Part shown: piece after piece, positions 34,313 to 45,424 of the stretch
Layout of the letters: every line of letters starts with the position of its first letter
Position numbering within the stretch: position 1 is the stretch's first letter
DNA from: Isoetes taiwanensis
Taxonomy: Eukaryota > Streptophyta > Lycopodiopsida > Isoetales > Isoetaceae
NCBI GenBank assembly: GCA_021234155.1
Contig: JAJEKV010000058.1
Coordinates: 4,722,600-4,786,599 of the forward strand
Length of the DNA: 64,000 nucleotides
Reading direction: 5' to 3'
Position numbers and translations under genes: made by a program
Notes under the pieces: model-generated
Database searches by the model: none
Told to the model about the DNA's origin: nothing
The model's input: the letters and a program-made list of their open reading frames with translations, nothing else

Positions 34313-37300
34313 ATGTGTTGGAACATAAATTCTATTAGTCAGTATAAAATAGATGTAGTAGATGATCTATTTTCAAATGTAGATGTTTTGTTCTTCTTAG
34401 AAACTTGTGAAAATGAAGAAAAAGGCTTACCAGACATACATGGGTTTACACTGTTGCACTCTGTTTGGCACAATAAAGGCTGGCGCCTAAAAGGACATGG
34501 CGGGATTGCATGCTATGTAAGATCAGGCATGAAACACCAGTGAAAATAATGAATGAAAGAGGATCATTGCAAAGATATCCGGGTGGAGTTACATGGCCGA
34601 AAGGTAAGATCTTTTTGTGGCGGGATGTTACTTTCCGCCAAGAGAATCACCGCTTTATGACTCGGACCACCGGATCGGGATGACCCCTTTTTAGCTTAGA
34701 ACGGGATGTGCTTTCATTCTTTGCCGGATGGTGATGTTCTCTTATTAGGAGATTTCAACGGGCGCATTGCTACCAAACAAGCGACTATCGCTAGCATGGA
34801 AGGGGATCCCGTATGGGTTGAGATGCTTGATGATAAGGAAGTATCCCGGGGAAGGATGGAGTAGAACCACGGCAGATAGAATAAGATGGCCTACACCCCA
34901 AGGCAACCATGTACTTAATATGTGCGGTGGGCTTGATTTATTGGTTTATAATGGCACTGAGAGGTTTCCTGTGCGAGGTAAGTGCACATGCGTAAAATGC
35001 AAGTGTTGTTGATCTCGTTCTTGCTACATCCCGGTTTGCGTAATCGTGTATTACATATGTCTATAGGGGAAGAGATGGAAAAGATCTCGGATCATACACC
35101 GATACTTGATTGTGTTAAGCACCAAGAATTACGATGCCACCTGTGCACGTTGTGTCTCTAAGCCTCGCGATACATTATGAAATATCATAAAGTGGAAAGC
35201 TATATGAAGAAGTGTGAGGCTAGAGCCTCCACAACAAATTGGCCCAGCGACACTGATAAATTAAGTGACAAGCTTGCAGAGTTAGTTCTAGATGTTGCCA
35301 CTGATTGTTTTGTCTCACGCAGAAAGATGAAGGGGTTGCCATGCAATAGTTGGTTTGATCGCCTTGTAGAGCAAAAAGAGAGGCATTTAAGCAGCAAGGG
35401 GAAAGATAGGCAGAGATTAAAGAAAGAATATTTTGCACTCACGAAATCAAAAAGAAAAAGTATGTGTATCGAGACAGCCAGGAGCTGATCCCGTGACACT
35501 ATAGCAGATCCCAAAAATTCTGGAATGAGCTTAAGCCTAAGATGAAGGGGAGACCCCACTGAAACCATGGCTTTAGTAAGCCAAGTGCGTAAGCTGTATC
35601 ACATGCCGGAGGCCAATGTCGGTAATATTGACTTACAGGATGTAGGCTGGTGCTTTGATTTGGAAGACTTAGAAGAAGGGTTAAGTCATCTTGCCAATGG
35701 GAAAGCGGTGATTCAATTGGGCTAGTAGCCGAAATGTTCAAATGGGCGGGTAACTCAATACATGTTGCATTGTTGTCATTATTTAACAATGTTTTCGCAA
35801 AGGGTTTCCTCGACTTGGCAAATGAACGAGTTATCCCCTTGCATAAAGCTGGAGATGAGAATGATCCCGAAATTACCGAATGATTTCGGTTAGTAGTTTA
35901 TATGCCAAATTATTTGCTGCTATCTTTGAATTGTAAATTGAGCACTGGGCTGAAAAACATAATGTTAGAGCTAATCGATGGCGGGGCTTTAGACCAAAAA
36001 GATCTACAGTTGATCATTTGGTTACTTTTGCGAAGCTATGGTTGATTAGGTTAAGGGTAAGAAAAACCCTTTATGCTCTTTTTGTTGATTATGCTAAGGC
36101 ATTTGACACGGTATCTCGTGAGCAATTTATGGGAGAGAATGGAGGCCCTAGGGGTACCAATTGAGCTTAGGCATGCAAATTGAAGATACTTTATGATAAA
36201 GTTTTGGTACAGCTATCATCTCCCTACATTGAGCAATGCGCAGATGTGGTAGAAAGCAATATTGGAGTGAAGCAAGGGTGCCCATTGTCGCCCACACTAT
36301 TTGGCCTATTCATAGACCAACTACAGGCTTGGATGTCTGAATATGGCGGGGATGGGACTCCATTGTTTAGATGCATGGTTCTGTTGCTCTTATATGCTGA
36401 TGATGTTGTTCTTCTTTCCGTTCGATTGGAAGGCATGCGAAGCATTTAGATCTTGTTGGCACATTTCGTGAGAACAGAAAAGTATGAAGGTAAATATGTC
36501 AAAGACTAAGATGATGGTATTTGGGACAAATAAAGTAGATCATCTTAAATTCCTCTATCATGGAGAACCTGTGGAAATTGTCACCTCATATAAGTATCTA
36601 GGGATACATGTGGACAAGGGGCATAGCTGGAACTCTCATTTGTTGAGCATAGAGTAAATGGAGGCTGAAAGCATTATATAGCATGCAGTAAAAGTGGAAA
36701 AAGGTAAATATGGGACTTTAGCCTGAGGCGTACATTATATCGTGTCTTTGGTCCAAACAGTTTTGCTCTATGGGTGTGAAGTATGGGGCCGGGATTATCT
36801 CAGAGAATCCTGGAAAAAGGTTGAGAAAGTGGGGAAGAAGTTCTTGCGAACAGAATTGGGTACTAAAGCTCAAACTCCATATGATATCTTCGCTTGTAGA
36901 GTGTGGCATGATGCCACCAGAGGTGAAGCCTTATGCGTAACGCTTTACATATCTCTCTCTAAGTTGCTATTTGATATGCGGAAGGCGACTTACCAAGGCT
37001 AGCATTAGAATACAAGAGACAAGGGATGGTACTCAGATATTAGGGAATGGATGAGGAAGTGGGGGATGGACATTCATGGTATACGTGAGAATAAGGGCAA
37101 TCTAAGAGAGTGGGTGCATGAACACCTCATTAGAAGAAGCTGGAGAGTCCCGGAGACAAAAAAACATTTCTATAGACAGTATATAAATCCCACTCTCCAA
37201 GAGGCCAAATACCTCAAGGAAGGTGTGTCTTTTGGTGCCAGACAGATGATAAGCAGGATGCGGCTTAGCTCCCATAGGCTTGGGGTTGAAGTAGGACGTT

Positions 37301-37626
37301 GGAGTAATATTCCCCATGAATTGAGATTTTGCAAAGTATGCAATATGGGAGAAGTAGAAGATGAATTACATGTCATCGTAAGGTGCCCGTCATACTCAAG
37401 AATTCGAGATAAGTACAGTATCCGTTCAAACTCTTTGCTGGAATTCTTTGATTTGCCTGGACATCACATTGGTAAATACTTGAAGGAAATATTGATACAG
37501 AGAGAACAGTTAATGAGTATTAAAGATTGTAATGTTATACATGATGAGAGATGGGAAGAGTCTAATGCATTCTTGTCAGAAGATGCATTAGAGGATATCT
37601 TTTATAACGTTGAATATGTACATTGA
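34313..37626 (+). pseudogene. LINE ORF2: endonuclease + reverse transcriptase + zinc knuckle, frameshifted
   Basis: Pieces in three frames follow the LINE order. 34313-34543 reads CWNINSISQYKIDVV and DVLFFLET, the start of the APE endonuclease. About 34745 reads LLLGDFNGRI and about 35090 SDHTPI, the endonuclease end motifs. RT motifs are RGFRPKRSTVDHL (about 35985), LFVDYAKAFDTVS (about 36075), GVKQGCPLSPTLFGL (about 36265), LLYADDVVLLS (36388-36420, catalytic Y-A-D-D), KTKMMVFGT (about 36505) and YKYLGIHVD (about 36590). After a connector (LLYGCEVWG), the C-terminus (37051-37626) carries CKVCNMGEVEDELHVIVRC, a C-C-H-C knuckle. At least five frameshifts or stops make it inactive as read. Confidence 0.88.
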
Positions 37627-37661
37627 TCGTCTCATAGACCTGGTGGTCTACAGACGTAATA

Positions 37662-37700
37662 AATACAACATTTCATTTCATTTCATTTCATTTCATTTCT
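37662..37700 (+). repeat. (TTTCA)n LINE tail
   Basis: Seven or so pentanucleotides directly after ACGTAATAAATACAACA. Together with the (TATTC)n tail at 30.9 kb, it shows that this family ends in pentanucleotide rather than poly(A) tails. Confidence 0.85.
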
Positions 37701-38400
37701 CCCAACGTAGCACTTGTCGCTTCTAGGTAGGCTCCAAAGGGTTCTTCTAATGGATGTGCCTATTTTCTCTTCCTGGCGTAGCTTTGTGGCTTCCAGAGGG
37801 CACTGAGGGGTAGACCCCCGTGGTCGGGCCTAGTGTATCTATATATTTTCTCTCTCGACATAGCAATGTCGCTTTTGAGGATTCTTTATAATTTCTCTCT
37901 TCTGCTATTTTTTCTCGTCAGATTCTTGTGCTCTGCTTGCTTTTCGAGCATGATGCATGCTTGGCCATAGGGCTCCTAACCTTTTCACGTTAACCATCTG
38001 TGTCATTGTGTTTTTTGTGTTGGCGTGATCCTCTTTCTTGACACTGAGGTGTTAACCGATTTTTAGCAGTTCCGAGGTAGTTGCGGTTGCAGTTTTCACT
38101 TCTACCTTCTTGTTGGAGTGAGGTTCAGAGTCGATATTTGAGGGTTGCGGGCCGAGGTGCAGCTTTGGTCTGGTCAATTAGGACTTGGACGGGCTTTGGA
38201 TGCGGTTTTTGGGTTCGGGAACTTTGTGGGGCGTGGGCCTAGTTATATGTTTTGAGCTAGTTATATGGCTGAGGTTATTGTAGGTTTTTTCACTCATATT
38301 CACTCATGTTGGGGCCTCATTGTGGGTATCCTATGGGTCATTGTATTTTCATTCATTCAGCTCAATGGAACTCCACTTCACTTCAGGATATTATTGCCTT
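37701..38400 (+). mobile_element. LINE unit III: leader modules only
   Basis: 37705-37860 matches 32660-32735 (CGTAGCACTTGTCGCTTCTAG, a block with GGGCAC and GTCGGGCCTAG) and then 32836-32960 more weakly. It follows the tail of unit II directly, giving a head-to-tail arrangement. No coding region follows. Confidence 0.55.
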
Positions 38401-38589
38401 TCCCTAGAATAACCTTAATTCATTTGAGCAAGGGAAAATGACTAAAATGTCCCTATTAACAAAATATCCTTCAAAACGAGGTAATTTTCTAAAATGGCAA
38501 TATAATGTCCAATCAACTAAGAAAATCTAACTTTAGAACTTGCGTGTAAGAATTGGATTGATTTAATTTTTATTGACATGTCTAAGGAC

Positions 38590-38700
38590 CCAATATAAGA
38601 TAGGTAAATAGGTAGGTAGATAGGTACATAGATTTTTAATGTCCACCAGAAGCTGAAACTTATGGGACCCCGTCCTGCCCCCACCATTGTACATGGATGA
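38590..38700 (-). mobile_element. 5'-truncated LINE 3' end, minus strand
   Basis: The reverse complement reads GGGTCCCATAAG...CTTCTGGTGGACATTAAAA, followed by a degenerate (CTAT)n tail. It resembles the 3' end at 30830-30875 (GGGTCCCATGACC...GTGGACGTTAAAA). Confidence 0.65.
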
Positions 38701-41486
38701 GATGGATCCTCCCCCTATTAACTTTACAATGATCATTGCTACTTTCACAACAAGACGTTGAACCTATGTCCATTACAATAAGAATATAAAAAACAGCCCT
38801 CGCCCCATAGGTTTTTTGAGAGAAAAAACTGGATAGGAATAAATTCTCTAATGAATATATACAAAAATCATTTAAATTAGTTAAAATCTTCAAGTTATAA
38901 TGTTTGATTTTTAAGAACGTCGAACAACTCAAAACAACATAACCCGTAGCTTCCACTATGAATTTGATTTTATTGGAAAGATTTCCTCTAATCTAGGAGG
39001 TTTTTGAAGACAAGTTTTAAACTTGGTAAGCCACAAGAACTGCATTACTATATTTTCGAAGGGCATTTAGTTAATTTTAGCAAAAAAGTGGAAGTGCTTT
39101 GAGAATTTTTCCTTTTAGCAATTTTAATTTTGGCCCCCTTTTTTTTAGCACTTTTGCACAAATGCCCGTCCAGAGCTTCCTACATTCTTAGGCTATCCAA
39201 GTTGCACCCAGATGGGATTTTTGTGCAAGTGGATGCTCTTTCAAGCCTTTGATTTTTCATCTACGGCGTTGGAAATTCACAAAAATTAGAGTTAATTTCA
39301 TCTACGGCGGTGGAAATTCACAAAAATTACAGTTAGTTATGGGAGCAGCTTGGACAAGCAAAGAACATTGTGACTCGCTGGCTTTTAAATCTTCTTCTAT
39401 TCATCCTTTTCATTGCTCCATCTGCTGCAAGAATTCTCTCTTGTTTCCTTAGTTTTTCTGTGACTTTCAATTTTGGTTTTAGAGACGGGCTTGTAATAAT
39501 TTCACTAAATCTTTGCATACTCTTCTTTTACAGAAACGTCAGCAATATATAGACAGCAGTCTTAACTAGATCTAACCTCACATAGGTCATTTTCATTCTG
39601 GCTTATATTTCTGGATTTGCCCTTGATCAGACCAATGCTTATCTGTGATGAATTAAATAAGGAATCTGCAGTCTAAGCCAGCTGCTGAAGAAAACATCTG
39701 AGGTGGTATTTATGTTCTTCTTGAGCTATGATAGTATGTTTATTAGTCCTTTTTTACTTGTTCTTGCCAGAAATGGTGTTTATGTTTCTGAGAAGTATTG
39801 GGTCAACAAATTCTTGTTTCTGTTGTAGTAATACCATTCAAGTTTTGCATTAAGACCATCACTGGGTCATAGGCTAAAACCAACATCCAATTTCCCATAG
39901 GTACATTTCTGGGCTCTTCTATGCATACAAAACCCTTGGTTGATTCTTGGGACATTCTTGCAGTTTTCCTTCTTTCTTGAGAAAGGCTTCCATGTCCATT
40001 TTTTTGCTTCATCTACGTAGACATGTTTTCACTACGATTTCTTGCCTAGGGTATATACCAATGTATAGAGCTATTGTCTAGTTGTGATTAGAATTGATAT
40101 ATATATGCCATAGCTATGACTGACTAAGATAATTCCAAATTCAATCTCTATTTTGCAAAGTTTTTGTCCCTGTGGCAATGTCTATCTCTCGAGCTATTTG
40201 TCACTCTATCAAGGCAATCTATGAAATCGCTTGGAAAAGGGGATAGTCCGTTTAGCCTCCGAAGCTTGGTATAACCTTCCCCATATTCAAAATGTCTGCT
40301 AAAATTTAATCTATCAAAGGCATACCAAGACAAAATATGAGACGTTATATAACCAGATGCTGACACTCGCATATTGCAAAGAGAGACAGAGTCGTTTTGG
40401 AAGGAAAATTAGTCTTGTACTACACAACAACCATATCTACACCTGATAGCCTGATATATACAATGGAGCAACTGGGCACCTACAATACATCCAACTTCTC
40501 AGTAAATCCATCCTTGAGACATATTTAGAACAATGTCACTAAAAGTCATTAGATTTCATGGTATCTAGCTTGGTAATGCAGTCCTATATATGATAGAATG
40601 GTAGGTCCTGTAAGAGATAGGTCAGTTACACAAAGTAATTCCACAACTCTCATAAAGGCATTTCTATCTTCTCAAGATCTACTTATAAACATGAAAGTAT
40701 TCCATATTGAGGTAGGTTCACACATCTGGACTTAGATATCAACAGCCCCATGGAAAGCAAGTACAAGATAAGAGCTGAGACAGTGTGTAAAGTCAAACTC
40801 CAGCTCAATTGCTCTCTTCTTTGGTTCTCAACTGGTATGTGAAACATTCCCATATGGTTTTGGTAGAAATGCAGATAAACATCTTAAGGCCCGTGGGACC
40901 TGTGGGAAGGGTGCCTAATTGAAATTTCAGTTGCTCATGCATTACAAATGTTTTACTAGAAGCAAGAGGTATGATTATCACTTATGCCACTTTTTGATTA
41001 GGCATCCCCGGTCTGCCATTGATGCATTCAATATTGAGTTGCTTTCCTGTGCTTTTCTTCAGAGTATGGCCTCCTTGTTATTTGTTTCTTTATTAATACA
41101 GAAAAATCATTTTTTAAAATAAGCCAGAAAACGAGACTTGTGAAACCGAAGTAGAAGAAACTAGGTGATTGTAATGGACATCGCAACTCACACTTGTATG
41201 AATGCAAACTTTTAATGTCAAGTAAATAGTTCAATAGGCAAGTTCGAACATCTTATATGATCTCCGTCAATCAACAGAAGTATCTGAGCATGGTTCATCC
41301 TATGCTTTATATAGTAGGGAAAAAAGCCATGAAGATTGTAGCTTTATTTGCTTCGTAAAACCATGAAGATTCTGGCTTTTTATTTTTTCTCTCAGTAATT
41401 TTGGGACCTAGATACATAGACGTAGCTTTGTATAAGGATATAATATTCCTTTCAAATTGTTTTCTAATGTATTATTGAAAAAAAAA
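38701..41486. other. Intergenic, mostly unrecognised
   Basis: No supported exon was seen. It contains a 46-bp tandem duplication at 39251-39340 (TTTCATCTACGGCGKTGGAA...). Low-complexity stretches around 38400-38520 and 39050-39170 mention 'AAAATGCCC'-like words seen in the next element, but no TIR pairing was found. Confidence 0.35.
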
Positions 41487-42518
41487 GGGAAAATTCTAAA
41501 AATGCCCTTGTATTTTGCAATCATTATGAAAATGCCCTTATATTTGTTGGTATTGTCAAAATGCCCCTGGTGTGGTGAAGTTCAAAAATCCAGCTCCATC
41601 TCCATCCATGCTTAGCCTAAATGGTTGTTTCCTCTCTTTAGCTCTTCCTTCCTTCCTTCCTTTTTCTATTCCATTCTAGAATGGGAATGTGGTTGGGAAA
41701 GCAGATCGTGTGTGCAAAATCTCGATTGGAGATTTGGACAATTTCCAATCATACGAAAATACCCATCTTGAATGAGATGCTGGAAAGAAGCAAAAAAGAA
41801 GACATGTCCGTCCAAAAGAAGGCACCAAAAGAAGCAGAAGTGTTGCAAGGCTATTAACATGCAAATCCATAGTCTGATGCCTAAAAGCTACCGTAAAATT
41901 GGGATTACCTAATATAATCTGCGGAGCAGGGCCGGGTGGAGCTGGAGCTCTAACAATGACCCAAATCGCCCAACATTTGCCTCCCATCCCATTTCTAACG
42001 TTCCAAGCTGTTTATGTTTTGGCCATTCTTAACAGATACAAAGCAAAAGATCACGTGTGCATCGATTTTAGGAACAGGAACAGGCAAATTGTTCTGAGCA
42101 AAAAGGCATAAAACATTCGGCAGCAACTTCAAGCGATGGATTTGATTTTGGATTTGATAAGCCAAGAAACCAATAGATGTAAAGATGTATTCAACAAAAG
42201 AGTTGGATTATGGTGAAAACCAATCGAAATTTATTCAACAAAGGAGTTGGATTATGGTGAAAATGGATAGAAATCTTTGGATATCTTTTGATATGTATCG
42301 ATTGCTTCTAAATTTAGTTATCATGGATCAATAAGATGTTATTTCTCCCATTGAAATAGAACATGCAAAAGAACATGCACCACATCAATGAGGCAAAAGG
42401 ACAGGACGCAGAAAGATATCATACGCTATCTTGTACAGTAGAAAAATTGGGGGCATTTTGATAATTAAGGCATTTTCACAACTATTATAAAATATAAGGG
42501 CATTTTTAGAACATTCCC
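41487..42518. mobile_element. TIR DNA element of about 1.03 kb (possibly Mutator-like)
   Basis: The left end from 41487 (GGGAAAATTCTAAAAATGCC, then GAAAATGCCC and CAAAATGCCCC) is mirrored by the reverse complement of 42440-42518 (GGGAATGTTCTAAAAATGCC, then GAAAATGCC and CAAAATGCCCCC). TIR length is about 80 bp at moderate identity. The flanks are A-rich, so the target duplication cannot be read. The interior is unique DNA with no transposase and no recognised captured gene. Confidence 0.65.
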
Positions 42519-43262
42519 AAAAATAAAACATCCACATTGTATCTTTTGCAGCATGGAGATTAATTCCTAGGTGCACAAACTTCATGCGTCCTTTTAACAA
42601 TTGCAACTTCAAGAATTCCTAATAGGGTTGCCAAATGCTACTAGATCTTCTATGGGCCTTAATTTTTTCAAGACATACCTCATCATGGCACATGTGACTC
42701 CCCCTTCCTCCTTAATGATGCTCGATCTCAAGCATGTGGAGTATATTCATGTCCTACCCTCAACTTAGCCGATAACCTGGAAGAGGGGGTCTTTAATAGG
42801 CCATGAAAATGTTAGGCCTCCACTTGTCCAGCTATATGAGTCGAATGAAAGGAGTTCGTATTTATCTTCTCATATACCCTGAATTACTTCCAATGGATCA
42901 AATGCAATGAACTGTAATCATGCATTGTTACATTGTGGTTGTCAGATATAAAATTATTTAAGCAAGCATTAATCACAAGATTGTATTTGGTTGGCTTTTT
43001 TTGTGATTTAGCAATGCTGATGTTCTTAAATCTTAAAAAATATATACAATATATATTGCATTTATATACAAAGTGTGAAAGAATAGTCAATGATTAATGC
43101 TCAGAAAGCTTTTGAAAAAATAATTCACATGCACCACACTAAGTTTGTTAGTATGGTATCGTTTATATGTGTGGAAGTCTGGAGAATTGATGTCTTTTGT
43201 TTGTTTATATGTGGAAGTCGGGAGAATTGACATCTTTTATTTGGTGCACATGTACTATACAT
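42519..43262. other. Non-coding, nothing recognised
   Basis: AT-rich. A 45-bp phrase with GTTTATATGTGTGGAAGTC is imperfectly repeated at 43160 and 43204. Confidence 0.35.
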
Positions 43263-43725
43263 GATGTTGTTTTATGGAATACTACCATTGTAGCATATGC
43301 TCTATAGTATCAGACTTTTCGAAGAGATGCCTCAAAATGGTATTATGCCTGATGCAGTCCATTTCAATTTCTTGCTTTCTAGATGCAGCCATGGAAGCTT
43401 GTTCTATGTAGGCTATCATTCTTTTCGTTCATTGAGTTACTATTATTCTGTTAAATAATTGAGCATCACTATGCATATGTAATGATTTGCTTAGTCATGC
43501 AGGTTGTCTTCAAAATATAATATTCTAGAAATGGCATTTGAGCTTGTGCAGACATGGAAGGGCTCCACACTCTATTGCAGATTAAACATGGCACATAATA
43601 TGTTGAATAATATTTTACCATTGAGGCCTTTCAATAGTGGAGCCCTTGTGCTCTTGTCAAACATGTAAGCAAATGGCAATCTAGATGATGAAAGTTGAAG
43701 GTTAAAAATGGCATTCCTTGGGCTA
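43263..43725 (+). pseudogene. PPR protein (PLS class, E domain) pseudogene
   Basis: Frames give DVVLWNTTIVAYAL, then after a shift LFEEMPQNGIMPDAVHFNFL and LLSRCSHGSL, classic P/L repeats. From 43617, LRPFNSGALVLLSNM-stop-ANGNLDDES matches the E-motif (LEPxNSGxYVLLSNxYAxxGxWDD). The intervening repeats are deleted, and stops and shifts are present. Functional relatives are organelle RNA-editing or processing factors. This is a dead fragment. Confidence 0.8.
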
Positions 43726-43779
43726 GAAAGATGACGTTCATTAGCTAGATGGTTGAGGACATGTAAATAGGCAATTTAC

Positions 43780-43912
43780 GTACTAGGTAATTGCCCCGGA
43801 GGAGGCTCATTCCACCCTGTAAAGGGCTCCGGCGGCGCCGCCAAACTTAGCGGCGACGCCGGAGCCCTTTACAGGCGGAATGAGCCGAGTCCGGGCAATT
43901 ACCGGACGTAAT
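43780..43912. mobile_element. Foldback (hairpin) element
   Basis: The left arm (TTTACGTACTAGGTAATTGCC, GAGGCTCATTCCACCCTGTA, AAGGGCTCCGGCGGCGCCGC) pairs with the right arm ending GGGCAATTACCGGACGTAA. The stem is about 55 bp with a loop of about 9 nt around AAACTTA. The outer words ACGTA match on both sides. Confidence 0.8.
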
Positions 43913-44678
43913 GACCAAATGGTTCAAATTTCCAAGAATATCTTTGCTTCATCCAGCCTGAGGTCCTGCACAAATAGATGAACGAAATCATAGCAATACA
44001 AACCTTAAGCATCAGATCTAGCTGCACAAATATCCTCCAGAGTCATTCTGCGAAGCTTCTAGAAGCGGGACTGGCTGGCTTGATTTGTTAGAATACCTAG
44101 AACGAAGCCACTGCCCTTCTGGAACCTTGTGCACACCGTAGCATTCCTGGTGGACAGCCATATTACAAGAATCACAAAATAAAATCTGGTTGCCATCATC
44201 GACATCTCCACTATTACACATGGCACAGATCTTCCTCGTCTGCATCTAGAGGTGAAATAATAGTCGTAATCATATCACCACACAAGAAACTGGATGAACT
44301 CTTCTTCTTGTTCGCAGGACTTGCTGCTAAGTGCTTCCGTTTCACACCTCTCACGGATTGCTGTTCTTCAGCGCATAACAGCTCCTCCATATGTTGAAAA
44401 AGGAAAGAAATCGAAACAGATTGGGCTCGAGTTAAGCAAAAAAACCAGCAAGAAGAAGCTTGGAGAAGTCCGGCGATGTAAGAGCTTGAAGAAGTCGCTT
44501 GGTGATGCAAGAGCGCCACACAGTATGGCGATGGAGGCAAAGGCGCCACACAGTCTGCTACAGTGCCAGAAACAGGGCTAGCGGCGGGAAAGGGGGCTAG
44601 GGGCGGCGCCGCTCTGAAGCTATTACGCCTTATAATCTTAAGGCAATAATGGCATAATTTGAACCATTTGGTCATTAC
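43908..44678. mobile_element. TIR element carrying a PHD-finger gene fragment (Pack-type)
   Basis: GTAATGACCAAATGGTTC (from 43908, about 23 bp perfect) is mirrored at the right end, finishing GAACCATTTGGTCATTAC at 44678. The interior carries a host-derived PHD exon on the minus strand. The left TIR abuts the hairpin 43780-43912. A target duplication was not found. No transposase is encoded. Confidence 0.75.
44018..44392 (-). pseudogene. Captured PHD-finger exon (JADE/BRPF/ATX-like)
   Basis: An ATG at about 44392 (minus strand) opens MEELLCAEEQQSVRGVKRKH... down to ISPLDADEED, after which a one-base shift is needed to enter ICAMCNSGDVDDGNQILFCD and SCNMAVHQECYGVHKVPEGQ. This is the C4-H-C part of a PHD finger of the type found before an extended PHD in JADE, BRPF and ATX proteins, which read histone H3. 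After W-L the expected C-R-x-C pair is lost and the frame ends at 44018. The frameshift and the missing last zinc ligands mean it is not a working domain. Confidence 0.8.
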
Positions 44679-45424
44679 AAATAATTAACTTCATCTAATT
44701 TAGAATGGGGCTCCAAAGGTATTGATCTCACGATAAAGGTATAAAGAAAGAAAATTCAAACTGTGATTTTCACATATGATATAAGTAGGTTGATATAGTT
44801 TTCTAGGAAGTTGATAAGAATATTATGTGGAAGATGATATGGGGCTTTTGCCATATTTTCAAACATCATATACTTTCTCATCATCATGGACCTTACTTCG
44901 AGTTAAAGATTCCCATCATTTTGCTATAATCACCAAAACTGGAATTGACTTTTGCAGCAAAAGTGCTGATTGATCTTTCAAAATTATGTCCCTTACTATG
45001 CATGTTGCATGTTGCATATCTTACTAGCAGTGTTCCTATTATATATGCTACTTGCTAGCCAAATGAAATGTTTTTCCTAGTGACAATAGATCTTTGGAGC
45101 AAATTGGTGCTATGGTGCATACAAGATTGAGACTTGTGAATTTAAAATGTTTTTCCAATAATTCTCTTTATGGTTACAAATTGTAACCATGGCTTCTCTA
45201 GCCCTTTATGAATGGAGGCACGCTAGTTGTTATACTTTGGCAGGGATTTTATGTGTGCTGCCAAGATCTTTTGGCACACCACATTTAAGAGTGCGAATTT
45301 TTGGAGGGTTTTTCTGGGAAGGGTTTAGAGGGTTTATTAGATTGTGTCTTCTTTTTTTTAATTTTGTCAATGGTTCTGAGGTATAAAAGATGCACATCTA
45401 GACTACATATTATAATAAATATAA
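44679..45424. other. Non-coding, downstream of the minus-strand gene
   Basis: AT-rich and probably includes the 3'UTR of the gene ending at 45425. Nothing else was recognised. Confidence 0.35.

Noticed and set aside
44294..44581. Plus-strand ORF of 95 codons
   Set aside because: It is the antisense shadow of the captured PHD-gene segment within the TIR element.
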